From Bacillus mojavensis RO-H-1 = KCTC 3706 (lineage in GTDB: Bacteria; Bacillota; Bacilli; Bacillales; Bacillaceae), in the NCBI RefSeq assembly GCF_000245335.1, contig NZ_JH600294.1:62001-126000 (forward strand): a DNA stretch of 64,000 nucleotides. Direction: 5' to 3'. The notes under the pieces are model-generated. The model saw only the letters and a list, made by a program, of their open reading frames with translations. It searched no databases and was not told the origin of the DNA. A program made the position numbers and the translations under genes. Within the stretch, counting starts at the first letter, position 1. The number at the start of each line of letters is the position of its first letter. Positions 17,945 to 27,968 of the stretch are shown here, piece after piece.

Positions 17945-19566
17945 AACGACACGGCATCATTCGTGCGCTTTGTTTCATCTGGTTTCTTGCATCTGAAGCT
18001 CCCGTCATATCAGTTGCGGAGGCACTTGTCTTGTTTTCCATTCTCTTTTTTGTGCCAGAAATTTTTCCTTTTGTTTTTCATCAATCGGTTCACAGGTCTA
18101 TTCGATCTTTGGAAAAATTATTGATGCACATCTATCCTGCAGCAGCTGTTTTCGCGGTATTAGCCCTTGTGACAGATGTCGGGTATTTTGCACTGATCTG
18201 GTGGATATACACTGCTTTGTTGGCTCTGTATGGTATGTTACGGCTTTCGAAAACAAAAATACATAGAATAGAGGAAACATCTATCTTATGTGGACTCGTT
18301 TATTTGGGAGGAGGGGGATTTTGGTTTTTTGCCTATGCTGCACATTTACAAATCCTGCACTTCGGTCCTCTCATTATTTTGCTCACAGCTGTTCATTTTC
18401 ACTATTCTGCTTTTCTTATCCCGATCTTTAATGGTTTACTTGGCAGAGTCCATAGAGAAAAACGGGTTATGTACGGTTGGGGGACATGGATTATTTTACT
18501 GTCGCCGCTCCTCATCGCACTCGGAATAACATACTCAAAAACACTTGATATCTTGGCGGTTGGTATCTATATGGCGGCACTTTATCTCAACTCATACTTA
18601 ATATTTAAGACAGCTTTTCGCAGTAAGACAGGCAAAGTGCTTATCAGAATGTCTTCTCTCGTTTTAATGATAACGATCTGTTTCTCTTTGGTTTACTCGT
18701 TCGGTGTATTTCGGCAAGAAGTCACACTGACCATCAGCCAAATGATTTGGATACACGGTGTCGTGAACGCATTCGGTGTCATTTTGCCGGCTCTAGCAGG
18801 ATGGAGAAAAGAAAATCCTCAGCCCTCGGATGCGAGTGCCAAGGTTTTCAGCCGAATATACGGAAAGAGAACAATCGGAAAGAACTTTTTGCACAACATT
18901 CACGCTGAGAATAACATTCAATATAGCGGACTTGTGGATGATATGAGAAGCCTTCGTTCAAACGATTTTTCACCGGAGCATTTGAAACCGTTGATTGTTT
19001 CTTTTTATGAACAGACGAAAGATTATGAGGTAAAAGCAAAAGTGACGTGGAGCACTTGGTTTCAGCCCTTTGCGAAAATGTATGAATACATCAGCAAAAG
19101 AACCGGACAAATACACCTGTCAACGAACCCTGACTGGTATAGGATGCACAGTACAATAAAAGGTGTCCATTCAAAAAAAGACGGAAGAAAAAAGGTGCGT
19201 GCCTGGATCAGAACAAATGAAAAAAACGAAACCATTTTCACCGCGCTGTATTCTGTATATCGCTCAAAAGGAGAGGGGTACATGAATATTTCTCTGCCGC
19301 TTCCTTTCAGTAATATGACAGGCGTTTTAAAGCCTTATCATCACAAAGAGAACCTGATTCTGACCAGCAGGCGGAGAAAAAGCGGTGCTGGGGATGAAGG
19401 AATTTATCTTAGAACAAGAATCGGGACATGCCCGCTTCCATTATCTGAAACCTTTCTTATAAAAGCTCCGTGTGCAAGCAGGTTAACAGCTGTTCACGAA
19501 ATGTGGCTGTTTGGGATTCAATTTCTAACTGTTAATTATGAAATTACATATTGCCCGTCCAAATGA
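17938..19566 (+). CDS. yndJ: YndJ, polytopic membrane protein
   Basis: A 542-residue protein of the YndJ family. The first 300 residues carry about nine to ten hydrophobic helices, such as GIRALCFIWFLASEAPVISV-type segments and IMWIHGVVNAFGVILPALAGW. The last 240 residues form a soluble domain with DDMRSLRSNDFSPEHLKP and VSFYEQTKDYEVKAKVTWSTW, followed by a beta-rich region. The start codon lies within the end of yndH, with GGGAGAAG before it. Third gene of the yndG-yndH-yndJ operon, it probably works with those two at the membrane. The function is unknown. Confidence 0.8.
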   Translation: MLKRHGIIRALCFIWFLASEAPVISVAEALVLFSILFFVPEIFPFVFHQSVHRSIRSLEKLLMHIYPAAAVFAVLALVTDVGYFALIWWIYTALLALYGMLRLSKTKIHRIEETSILCGLVYLGGGGFWFFAYAAHLQILHFGPLIILLTAVHFHYSAFLIPIFNGLLGRVHREKRVMYGWGTWIILLSPLLIALGITYSKTLDILAVGIYMAALYLNSYLIFKTAFRSKTGKVLIRMSSLVLMITICFSLVYSFGVFRQEVTLTISQMIWIHGVVNAFGVILPALAGWRKENPQPSDASAKVFSRIYGKRTIGKNFLHNIHAENNIQYSGLVDDMRSLRSNDFSPEHLKPLIVSFYEQTKDYEVKAKVTWSTWFQPFAKMYEYISKRTGQIHLSTNPDWYRMHSTIKGVHSKKDGRKKVRAWIRTNEKNETIFTALYSVYRSKGEGYMNISLPLPFSNMTGVLKPYHHKENLILTSRRRKSGAGDEGIYLRTRIGTCPLPLSETFLIKAPCASRLTAVHEMWLFGIQFLTVNYEITYCPSK

Positions 19567-19675
19567 AGAATATAAAACAAAGACAAGCGTTCATCTGACA
19601 GTTGCTCGTCCGGCAAACAATGGACCGGCGCATTTTAATTCTGCACCTCATACAGACGGGGAAGGAAGGGTTTTT

Positions 19676-19987
19676 ATGTTGTATATCAGTTTATTTCTGA
19701 TTGTATGGCTGGCTGCGGGATTTGCAGTGGGGATGAAGCAAGTTTATGTCGATCAGCTGTTTGATAAAGATGTGATCGAAAGGCTTGAAAAAGAAGCAGG
19801 TGACCATGATCTTGTTGTCCGTTTTATTAAACACCGTTTCGTTTATATTGCAGCAGTTACTTTAAGCGGGTTTATTGCTGTTTACAGTGAAATAAAAGCC
19901 ATTCCGCAAAAGCGGAGTATAAGAAAAATTGAAAAAGACATTAATAAGCTGAACAAAGTAAGGAAACGCGGGAATAACAGAAAGTAA
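19676..19987 (+). CDS. yndK: YndK, small membrane protein
   Basis: Starting at the ATG after GGAAGG, the product is 103 residues. It has an N-terminal helix (MLYISLFLIVWLAAGFAVGM), a charged middle, a second helix (FVYIAAVTLSGFIAVYSEI) and a strongly basic end, KKVRKRGNNRK-like. The same frame is open for 46 more codons upstream, overlapping yndJ, so a longer form is possible. The position matches yndK of 168. No function is known. Confidence 0.6.
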   Translation: MLYISLFLIVWLAAGFAVGMKQVYVDQLFDKDVIERLEKEAGDHDLVVRFIKHRFVYIAAVTLSGFIAVYSEIKAIPQKRSIRKIEKDINKLNKVRKRGNNRK

Positions 19988-19991
19988 AAGG

Positions 19992-20022
19992 TGCACAAGC
20001 CAGCAGGCGGGTGCATTTTTTT
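19992..20022 (+). terminator. Terminator after yndK
   Basis: TGCAC pairs with GTGCA, with seven T residues after it. It closes the yndG-yndK run. Confidence 0.55.
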
Positions 20023-20158
20023 ATTTAATGGAAAGCCGGTGCGATCTTACTTTTTTGCTAAGGAGTATAAATTCATAAATGTGAAGAACAGCACCCGGGC
20101 TAATGGTATATAATATTGTGAATTTAACAAAAATTTAACAAGGAGGACGAGATAATTC

Positions 20159-20218
20159 GTGCTAAAGCCTCAAAGAATCCAGCATCCTGTGTTTTTGGTT
20201 TTGAGGCGGAGTAGATGA
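20159..20218 (+). CDS. Possible 19-residue leader peptide before yndL
   Basis: A GTG preceded by AAGGAGG begins a frame encoding LKPQRIQHPVFLVLRRSR before TGA. That TGA overlaps the yndL ATG as ATGA. The same bases contain an inverted repeat (GCCTCAAA with TTTGAGGC) that would bring the leader start close to the yndL ribosome site. This suggests translational coupling. It could also be a cloning-silent accident of open reading, since only length and ribosome site support it. Confidence 0.35.
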   Translation: MLKPQRIQHPVFLVLRRSR

Positions 20219-20973
20219 AACCGGCCAAAGTATCCCTGCTCCGCCGTTTGCTCCATTCCTTGAAGCATGTTGATTGTAACATAGTCAAACGTTTTCCATC
20301 AACTTTAAAAAATGTAAAAATGTTGTTAATTTTTTTATTGTTTGTTCCGGTTTCTTCAGTATGTGCAGAGGATATCTATCAGAATTTCGAGGAATTAAAG
20401 AATAACGAAGATCCTTCTGATTACAGCATTGTCACAAAAGAAATCGGCAGCCCTGTGCTTGTTTTAGCTATTCACGGGGGAGGTATTGAAGGCGGCACAA
20501 GTGAATTAGCGAGAGAACTCAGCAAAGCGTATTCCATGTATTTGTTTGAAGGTTTGAAGACGTCTGGAAATTCAGTGCTGCATATAACAAGCACACATTT
20601 TGATGAACCTCAGGCACTGAAACTTGTAGCAAGTCATGAGTATGTCATTTCATTGCATGGGTATGCAGGAGAGGACCAACAGATACAAATCGGCGGAACA
20701 GACCGATCAAGAGCGGCAGAATTGGTTTCAGAACTGCAGAAAGCCGGTTTTCCAGCTGAATTGCTTGGTACGGATCATCCGCATGCAGGCGTAAGTCCAA
20801 ACAATATAGCGAATAAATCAAAAACCGGTTTGAGCATCCAGTTAGAGATGAGTACAGGTTTTAGAGAATCTTTGTTTGGCATCTTTTCTTTAAAAAGCAG
20901 ATCCACGACTCAAAATGAGAGGTTTTATGATTTTACGGAAGTGTTGACCCATTTTATGCAAAACAGTTATTAA
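20215..20973 (+). CDS. yndL: Poly-gamma-glutamate hydrolase YndL (PghL type)
   Basis: The 252-residue protein belongs to the zinc-dependent phage PghP/YndL family that cuts gamma-linked polyglutamate. A signal peptide sits unusually far in, near residues 36-52 (MLLIFLLFVPVSSVCAE), so the true start may be later than the first ATG. The conserved metal/active-site elements are LAIHGGGIEGGTSELARELS, EYVISLHGYAG and the glutamate in SIQLEMSTGF. The enzyme is exported and would act on gamma-PGA capsule or slime. It is transcribed alone and ends at a shared terminator. Confidence 0.8.
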   Translation: MKPAKVSLLRRLLHSLKHVDCNIVKRFPSTLKNVKMLLIFLLFVPVSSVCAEDIYQNFEELKNNEDPSDYSIVTKEIGSPVLVLAIHGGGIEGGTSELARELSKAYSMYLFEGLKTSGNSVLHITSTHFDEPQALKLVASHEYVISLHGYAGEDQQIQIGGTDRSRAAELVSELQKAGFPAELLGTDHPHAGVSPNNIANKSKTGLSIQLEMSTGFRESLFGIFSLKSRSTTQNERFYDFTEVLTHFMQNSY

Positions 20974-21000
20974 AATAAGGAGGCGCAAAGCCTCCTTATT
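20974..21000. terminator. Bidirectional terminator between yndL and yndM
   Basis: AATAAGGAGGC pairs with GCCTCCTTATT around a short loop, with T-rich flanks on both strands. It lies between convergent genes. Confidence 0.85.
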
Positions 21001-21448
21001 TTTCATCCTTCTGATTAGGGGCTTCAGGGAACAATTCATCTGATGCCTCGGTTTGATATTGCAAAGTGTTATCTTTAACAGTCAGTTCGTTTCTGAATGT
21101 TTCATCCAACACATTTTTCAGCAAATACCGGTGAAAAAAATATTCAAAAACAGTCAGGCAGACAGAAGCAATAAGAGCAGCTGCAAACGGCGAGAAACCG
21201 TTTCTCGTTTGCGTTTCAAGAAAGACCCAAAGAATAACGAGTGAAAGTCCGAAGTCAGCCAGTGAAGCTGTCACATTGCTGGTTCTCGGCAAGATCAGGA
21301 TGTCACCGGAAAGGTATGTTACAAAGCTTAAGAAAAATGCAATAAACAGCACACTTAAGAAGGAAGCATGGTATACTCTATCCAAAATCACATACAAGAG
21401 GGCAAGAGTTAAAGCTGTTTTAGAAGCAAGAGCGATAATATGTTTCAT
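20996..21448 (-). CDS. yndM: YndM, DUF2512 membrane protein
   Basis: A 150-residue protein with four membrane helices over residues 5-115, including ALLYVILDRVYHASFLSVLF, SFVTYLSGDILILPRTSN and LADFGLSLVILWVFLET. The acidic, soluble tail ends EAPNQKDEK. The arrangement fits DUF2512, widespread in Bacillus and without a known function. It follows the two coat-type genes on the same strand by 8 bases, so all three are probably one transcript, likely sporulation-related given the partners. Confidence 0.8.
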   Translation of the reverse strand: MKHIIALASKTALTLALLYVILDRVYHASFLSVLFIAFFLSFVTYLSGDILILPRTSNVTASLADFGLSLVILWVFLETQTRNGFSPFAAALIASVCLTVFEYFFHRYLLKNVLDETFRNELTVKDNTLQYQTEASDELFPEAPNQKDEK

Positions 21449-21456
21449 TTGATCAC

Positions 21457-21756
21457 CTATATTTGAGGCAAATCTTTAGCGGTATCTGCAGCCTCAAGAT
21501 CGACACTTATTTGCTGAGTTAAATCTTTAGAATGATAAAAACCCTTTGCAGCCATATAAAGATAAATTTGTTCATGGGTATTAATCGCGTCATGTAAATA
21601 TTGCTGCAGCGTTTCTCTGACTTCTGGGGAAGAAGATTCTGTGATGGCAGCTGCAATATTCCTTACGCCTGTCTTTGCCGATATTAAAAAATCCGTTGCG
21701 ATCACTTGTTCGGTCATGCTGCCCATTCCGGCTAATTTTTGAAAGAACTCATTCAC
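21457..21756 (-). CDS. CotF-family spore coat-like protein
   Basis: The 99-residue helical protein reads FFQKLAGMGSMTEQVIATDF, LISAKTGVRNIAAAITESS, LQQYLHDAINTHEQIY and YMAAKGFYHSKDLTQQI. This is the ferritin-like helical bundle of the coat F family (CotF, YraF, YraG, YhcQ). It overlaps the preceding small gene by 4 bases, implying coupled translation. No such gene stands between yndM and fosB in 168 as I remember it, so this pair is an addition or a retained ancestral unit. Confidence 0.75.
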   Translation of the reverse strand: MNEFFQKLAGMGSMTEQVIATDFLISAKTGVRNIAAAITESSSPEVRETLQQYLHDAINTHEQIYLYMAAKGFYHSKDLTQQISVDLEAADTAKDLPQI

Positions 21757-21956
21757 GCTTGTTCACCTCTCACTGACAGCAATTCCTGCAAACGTGCAAC
21801 CTGCTGTTTTGTTTTTTGAGCATCCTGTTCAAGAATACTCTTTAATTCTTCATCTTGTACAAGTCCCGTCATGGTTGAAGATTTTGTCAAACAAAGATTT
21901 TTAAACGTAAGCAATTCGTGCAATTCTAACGTTTCATGAAGGCCGTAGTTATTCAT
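21753..21956 (-). CDS. Small CotF-partner coat protein
   Basis: A 67-residue helical protein, MNNYGLHETLELHELLTFKN, then CLTKSSTMTGLVQDEELKSI and EQDAQKTKQQVARLQELL. It resembles the short partners (YraG/YhcN-neighbour type) encoded next to CotF-like proteins. The start is the ATG 9-10 bases after AAGAAGGGA, rather than the earlier ATG that abuts the site. Sporulation expression is an inference from the family. Confidence 0.65.
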   Translation of the reverse strand: MNNYGLHETLELHELLTFKNLCLTKSSTMTGLVQDEELKSILEQDAQKTKQQVARLQELLSVRGEQA

Positions 21957-22037
21957 CACGGTCATTCCCTTCTTAAGTAATATGGTTTATTTTGAGCAAA
22001 TTGCTTTTGTTTACACTGGTATTTTTTGCTGTTGAAT

Positions 22038-22064
22038 TGAAACTTTCTGACTGGAGCACCCGTA
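22038..22064 (+). promoter_or_regulatory. SigW-type promoter upstream of fosB
   Basis: TGAAAC, 17 bases, then CGTACA matches the SigW consensus (TGAAAC-16/17-CGTA). The 168 fosB gene is known to belong to the SigW antibiosis regulon. The distance to the fosB start is long (about 190 bases), so a leader RNA is implied. Confidence 0.6.
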
Positions 22065-22257
22065 CATAAGGGTGGGGATGAGCGTCTGAAAATAAAAATC
22101 CAGCATTCAATCTTTTGAAACAGGCTGAGTAAAAATTTGAAGAATTATACGCTTTTACTAAAAAAACGTCTTTATCACAATGTCTGTATTGCATTATTGA
22201 AAGTCCCATATTTAAGTTTTTTAATCGGCTATCTATAAATACTGAGGAGGAGACACA

Positions 22258-22680
22258 GTGGAGATCAAAGGGATCAATCACTTGTTATTTTCTGTTTCTG
22301 ATTTACTGACATCCATCGAGTTTTATCAAAATGTCTTTGATGCTAAATTGTTGGCCAAAGGAAGGAGCACTGCATATTTTGATTTAAACGGCATATGGCT
22401 GGCTCTCAACGAAGAGCGTGACATTCCCAGAAATGACATTAAGGCTTCTTATACCCATATCGCTTTTACAATTGAGGAAAGTAAGTTTGAAGAAATGTCC
22501 GCAAAATTAAAAGATCTTCAAGTTACTATTTTGCCTGGGAGAGAACGAGATGAACGTGATCGAAAATCAATTTATTTCACCGATCCTGACGGCCATAAAT
22601 TTGAATTCCATACAGGAACTCTTCAAGACAGACTTCAATATTATAAGCAAGCTAAAACCCATATGGATTTTTATGATTGA
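22258..22680 (+). CDS. fosB: Metallothiol transferase FosB (fosfomycin resistance)
   Basis: FosB adds bacillithiol or cysteine to fosfomycin and so inactivates it. The 140-residue protein is a single glyoxalase/bleomycin-resistance domain. The metal ligands are visible as the histidine of [10 protein letters not shown], the histidine of [10 protein letters not shown] and the glutamate of GHKFEFHTG. The K+-loop/substrate region [15 protein letters not shown] is intact. It starts at GTG after GAGGAGGAGA. By memory it is nearly 90% identical to the 168 protein. It is transcribed alone. Confidence 0.95.
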   Translation: MEIKGINHLLFSVSDLLTSIEFYQNVFDAKLLAKGRSTAYFDLNGIWLALNEERDIPRNDIKASYTHIAFTIEESKFEEMSAKLKDLQVTILPGRERDERDRKSIYFTDPDGHKFEFHTGTLQDRLQYYKQAKTHMDFYD

Positions 22681-22760
22681 AAAAGTACGGGAAACAGAGC
22701 AACAGAGGATATACATATTTATCTTTTGGGGTAATATATGGTAGAGGAGGGGGATTGCAT

Positions 22761-23190
22761 TTGAGAAATAAAATCTTGCTGATGACAGCTGTTTTGCTAT
22801 GTGTTTTTGGAACCGGGACGATTCATGCAGCAACTTTACAATATGAATATAAAACCGATTTCATTCTTAATGATGAAACAAAAGCGCTTTATGTAGAAAA
22901 CATTGGTGATATACCGGCAATTGACTTTTTTTTTAGGGTACCAGTTTACGATACGAGGAGTGAATACTTGTTCAGTTGACATTAAGCTTCAGCGAATGGG
23001 ACTTACAGGTAATTATACTACGTTAAGCGCCAAACAATTCACCGGTAATTGGTTTGATTTTAGCGCTCAAGATAAGGTTTCCATTGAACCGTATCATCGG
23101 TATCGAATAGTAGCTGAAGAACATTCCCCAAACTGTGGAAGTGTTCATGTAAAAGGGCGCTATGGTGTAGAATATTTTACTTTTGATTGA
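22761..23190 (+). CDS. Secreted protein gene, frameshifted in a T9 run
   Basis: A TTG start after GGAGGGGG opens a signal peptide (KILLMTAVLLCVFGTGTIHA). The mature part begins ATLQYEYKTDFILNDETKAL. At the run of nine T residues (22926-22934) the raw frame goes astray and stops at 22979. In the next frame the protein continues YQFTIRGVNTCSVDIKLQRM and ends with RYRIVAEEHSPNCGSVHVKG. Two cysteines in the second part could form a disulphide. Correcting the T run gives about 142 residues. The family is unknown. A terminator follows. Confidence 0.6.
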
Positions 23191-23191
23191 T

Positions 23192-23226
23192 GCTCACATT
23201 TATTGAAAAGCAGTGAGCTTTTTTTG
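23192..23226 (+). terminator. Terminator of the secreted-protein gene
   Basis: GCTCAC pairs with GTGAGC, then seven T residues. Confidence 0.7.
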
Positions 23227-23244
23227 TGGAATAAATTAACTAAA

Positions 23245-23268
23245 TAAACTATGTACTAAATATTCAAT
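23245..23268 (+). repeat. 24-bp intergenic repeat, copy 2
   Basis: This matches the 24-mer at 13885 at 22 of 24 positions. It lies about 170 bases upstream of the small-RNA promoter. Confidence 0.5.
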
Positions 23269-23415
23269 ATATTCTTTTTGATCTCGCTCATGATAAAAGA
23301 GCAGAGTATAACTAATCTTTTCACGTCCGAAATCGAAACATTTATAAGATAGGAACGTCTACATTTTTAAACAACATTTTTTAAAGAAAAAGTTTCGTTA
23401 AGGAAAGAAAATTTC

Positions 23416-23444
23416 TTGACTTCAACAATTAAATGATGGATAAT
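23416..23444 (+). promoter_or_regulatory. SigA promoter for a small RNA
   Basis: TTGACT, a 17-base spacer, then GATAAT is close to the SigA consensus. The expected start point is near 23451. No open frame with a ribosome site follows, only a terminator. Confidence 0.7.
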
Positions 23445-23450
23445 TATGGT

Positions 23451-23519
23451 GTAAACATGATGTTCTTTTTCCTTCCTATTCAGGTTCGCACCTCAGCCAG
23501 GGCGAACCTGCTTTTTTTT
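23451..23519 (+). ncRNA. Small RNA between fosB and lexA (BsrF-like position)
   Basis: From the promoter at 23416 a transcript of about 70 bases would end at a strong terminator, CAGGTTCGC pairing with GCGAACCTG, followed by eight T residues. No start codon with a ribosome site lies in it. The unpaired part is rich in C and T (TTCTTTTTCCTTCC), which could pair with ribosome sites of target mRNAs. I recall that a CodY-activated RNA, BsrF, has been placed in the fosB-lexA gap of 168; the name is tentative. Confidence 0.6.
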
Positions 23520-23523
23520 AAAA

Positions 23524-23555
23524 AAACCCCCACTCCGTAAAGGGAGAGGGGGTTT
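23524..23555 (-). terminator. Terminator of lexA
   Basis: AAACCCCCACTCC pairs with GGGAGAGGGGGTTT, followed on the minus strand by T residues. Confidence 0.8.
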
Positions 23556-23582
23556 ATTCTTTGTAACTGATAGTTTGATAGT

Positions 23583-24200
23583 TTAATGGACAGTTCTGAA
23601 CACACCAATTACTTTTCCTAATATGCTGACATTCTGCAGTATAATCGGAGCCATGGTTGGATTTTCAGGCTGTAGGCGAATGTGTGTATCCTCTTTATAG
23701 AAACGTTTTACAGTAGCTTCATCATCTTCTGTCATCGCCACTACGATTTCACCGTTATTCGCCGTGTTTTGCTGTTTTACAATAACATAGTCCTTATCAA
23801 GTATACCCGCGTCAATCATACTGTCTCCCATAATCTCCAGCATAAACACATGCTCATCCGGAGGAACCATACGGTCAGGAAGCGGGAAGTATTCTTCAAT
23901 GTTTTCAACCGCTGTAATAGGTGATCCGGCCGTTACTTTTCCGATTACCGGTACATTAACGACTTGGCTCTTTGGAATCTCTACTTCTTCATCCAGAATT
24001 TCTATCGCTCTTGGTTTTGTCGGATCGCGTCTAATCAGCCCTTTTGTTTCCAAACGGGCCAAATGGCCGTGGACAGTTGAACTGGACGCAAGGCCGACAG
24101 CCTCTCCGATCTCTCTAACGGAAGGCGGATATCCTTTTGATTTAACCTCTGCTTTAATAAAACGGAGGATATCAAGTTGCCTTTTTGAAAGCTTCGTCAT
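23583..24200 (-). CDS. lexA: SOS repressor LexA (DinR)
   Basis: LexA represses DNA-damage genes and cuts itself when RecA filaments form. Residues 1-65 are the winged helix ([40 protein letters not shown]). The self-cleavage site is the Ala-Gly of [11 protein letters not shown] near residue 92. The catalytic serine is in [12 protein letters not shown] and the lysine in ATVKRF. The length of 205 residues is normal, with the start at the ATG after GAGGTG. Three LexA boxes separate it from the divergent yneA, so lexA is likely self-regulated. Confidence 0.96.
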   Translation of the reverse strand: MTKLSKRQLDILRFIKAEVKSKGYPPSVREIGEAVGLASSSTVHGHLARLETKGLIRRDPTKPRAIEILDEEVEIPKSQVVNVPVIGKVTAGSPITAVENIEEYFPLPDRMVPPDEHVFMLEIMGDSMIDAGILDKDYVIVKQQNTANNGEIVVAMTEDDEATVKRFYKEDTHIRLQPENPTMAPIILQNVSILGKVIGVFRTVH

Positions 24201-24258
24201 TTTTTGCACCTCTAAACGTCGATTTTAAGTAGATTATAGCATGATTTTCCTGACAGTA

Positions 24259-24338
24259 CAAACATAGGTTCGAAAAAACAATTGACAGAAACGTTTGTTC
24301 GTATATACTGAAATTATAAAAATGCGAACAAACATTCT
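24259..24338. promoter_or_regulatory. Three LexA boxes and the yneA promoter
   Basis: Three 14-bp sites resemble CGAAC-N4-GTTCG: CAAACATAGGTTCG (24259), GAAACGTTTGTTCG (24288) and CGAACAAACATTCT (24325). A promoter, TTGACA-16-TATACT, spans 24282-24309, so the middle box covers its spacer. This divergent control region serves lexA and yneA-yneB-ynzC. Confidence 0.85.
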
Positions 24339-24356
24339 TTGTTGGAGGTTGTTATC

Positions 24357-25625
<1,269 letters not shown>

Positions 25626-25641
25626 CAGACTCCATTAATAT

Positions 25642-25675
25642 AAGAGGAATACGGCAATATCGTATTCCTCTTTTG
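25642..25675 (+). terminator. Terminator of the yneA operon
   Basis: AAGAGGAATACG pairs with CGTATTCCTCTT, followed by T residues. Confidence 0.8.
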
Positions 25676-25812
25676 TATATACTACAAACAGCAGGGCTTT
25701 CTTCAGGTGACAAAATTCATCAAGTTTCTCTCAAATTTAAGCTGAAACAGTTGAGAAAAAGTCGTCAGACATTTATGATGAAAGGGTACAACATATAAGG
25801 AAGGGGATTTTT

Positions 25813-27816
25813 ATGGATACAATTGAAAAGAAATCAGTTGCTACCATTCGCACACTATCAATAGACGCTATTGAAAAAGCAAACTCTGGTCACCCTGGAA
25901 TGCCTATGGGGGCAGCGCCAATGGCATATACGCTATGGACAAAATTTATGAATGTAAATCCGGCAAACCCTGGGTGGTTTAACCGCGACCGTTTTGTTTT
26001 ATCTGCGGGACACGGATCAGCACTTTTATACAGCATGCTTCATTTAAGCGGGTATGATCTCAGTATTGAAGATCTTAAGGGATTCCGTCAGTGGGGCAGC
26101 AAAACACCGGGACATCCGGAATTCGGACATACAGCAGGTGTTGATGCAACAACAGGGCCGCTTGGACAAGGAATCGCAATGGCGGTCGGAATGGCTATTG
26201 CAGAACGCCATTTAGCCGAAACTTACAACCGTGATTCATTCAATGTAGTCGATCACTATACATACAGCATTTGCGGTGACGGTGATTTAATGGAAGGTAT
26301 TTCTTCTGAAGCCGCTTCACTAGCAGGCCATCTTCAGCTTGGCCGTCTCATCGTATTATACGATTCAAATGACATCTCATTGGATGGAGATCTGGATCGT
26401 TCATTCTCTGAAAACGTAAAACAGCGTTTTGAGGCGATGAACTGGGAAGTTCTTTACGTTGAGGATGGAAACAATATTGAAGAATTATCTGCCGCAATTG
26501 AAAAAGCACGCCAAAACGACAAGAAACCTACATTAATTGAAGTGAAAACGACAATTGGTTTCGGTTCCCCTAACCGTGCCGGCACTTCCGGTGTTCACGG
26601 TGCTCCGCTTGGCAAAGAAGAAAGTAAATTAACAAAAGAAGCTTATGCATGGACGTATGAAGAAGATTTCTACGTTCCGTCAGAAGTATATGAGCATTTC
26701 GCAAAAACAGTAAAAGAATCCGGCGAGAAAAAGGAACAGGAATGGAATGACCAATTCGGTAAATATAAAGAAATTTATCCGGAACTCGCTCAACAGCTTG
26801 AACTGGCTATCAAAGGAGAACTTCCGAAAGACTGGGATCAAGAGGTGCCTGTTTATGAAAAAGGAAGCAGTCTGGCATCCCGTGCCTCTTCAGGTGAGGT
26901 TCTAAACGGTCTTGCGAATAAAATTCCGTTCTTTGTCGGCGGTTCTGCAGACTTAGCAGGGTCAAACAAAACGACGATTAAAAATTCCGGTGATTATACA
27001 GCGCTTGATTACTCAGGCAAAAATTTCTGGTTTGGTGTTCGTGAATTTGCTATGGGTGCAGCCTTAAACGGTATGGCGCTTCATGGCGGACTCCGTGTAT
27101 TCGGCGGAACATTCTTTGTCTTCTCTGATTACTTGCGTCCGGCGATTCGCCTTGCAGCCTTAATGGGTCTTCCTGTGACATATGTCTTTACTCACGACAG
27201 TATCGCGGTCGGTGAAGATGGACCGACTCACGAGCCGGTTGAGCAGCTTGCTTCTTTACGCGCAATGCCTAACCTTTCTTTAATTCGCCCTGCAGACGGT
27301 AATGAGACAGCAGCGGCATGGAAGCTTGCGGTACAGAGCACAGATCATCCAACAGCACTCGTATTGACACGACAAAACCTTCCTACAATCGACCAACAGC
27401 TGAAGAGGCATTGGCTGGTGTAGAAAAGGGTGCTTATGTTGTTTCTAAGTCTAAAAACGAAACACCGGACGCTCTTCTTATCGCGACGGGCTCAGAGGTT
27501 GGTCTGGCAATTGAAGCACAGGCTGAATTGGCGAAAGAAAATATTGATGTTTCTGTCGTCAGCATGCCTTCAGTAGATCGTTTTGAGAAACAATCTGATG
27601 AATAACAAAAACTCCGTGCTTCCGTCAGATGTGAGAAAACGTCTTGCGATTGAAATGGGCGCATCATTTGGCTGGGGTAAATACACAGGGCTTGAAGGAG
27701 ACGTGCTCGGCATTGACAAATTCGGTGCCTCCGCTCCTGGAGAAACGATCATCAATGAATACGGCTTCTCAGTTGCAAACGTTGTGGATCGAGTTAAAGC
27801 ATTAATCAATAAATAA
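25813..27816 (+). CDS. tkt: Transketolase (two compensating frameshifts)
   Basis: Transketolase moves two-carbon units between sugar phosphates in the pentose phosphate pathway, using thiamine diphosphate. The ThDP motif is [20 protein letters not shown] near residue 153, and the substrate histidines and pyrimidine domain ([29 protein letters not shown]) are intact. At 27394 one A is missing (CAAACAG read as CAACAG), and at 27604 one A is extra (TAC read as TAAC). The two restore each other's frame, and corrected the protein has the usual 667 residues. With both frames open on either side, these are almost certainly sequence errors. Confidence 0.95.
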
Positions 27817-27968
27817 GGTTTTCAAAGGGGATGAGTCAAATCATCCTCTTTTTCTTGTTTATCCGACAAAAATAGTATTGGCTGATTAACAGTAATAGAC
27901 AATTCTTTCTTCTCTTCTTTTGTATAATAGAATGCAAATGAAATGCTGCTGGAAAAGGGGATGAGAAG

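Noticed and set aside
27394..27605. Programmed frameshifting in tkt
   Set aside because: One base is missing and one is extra 210 bases apart, with no slippery heptamer or stimulating structure at either place. The pattern fits two independent sequence errors.
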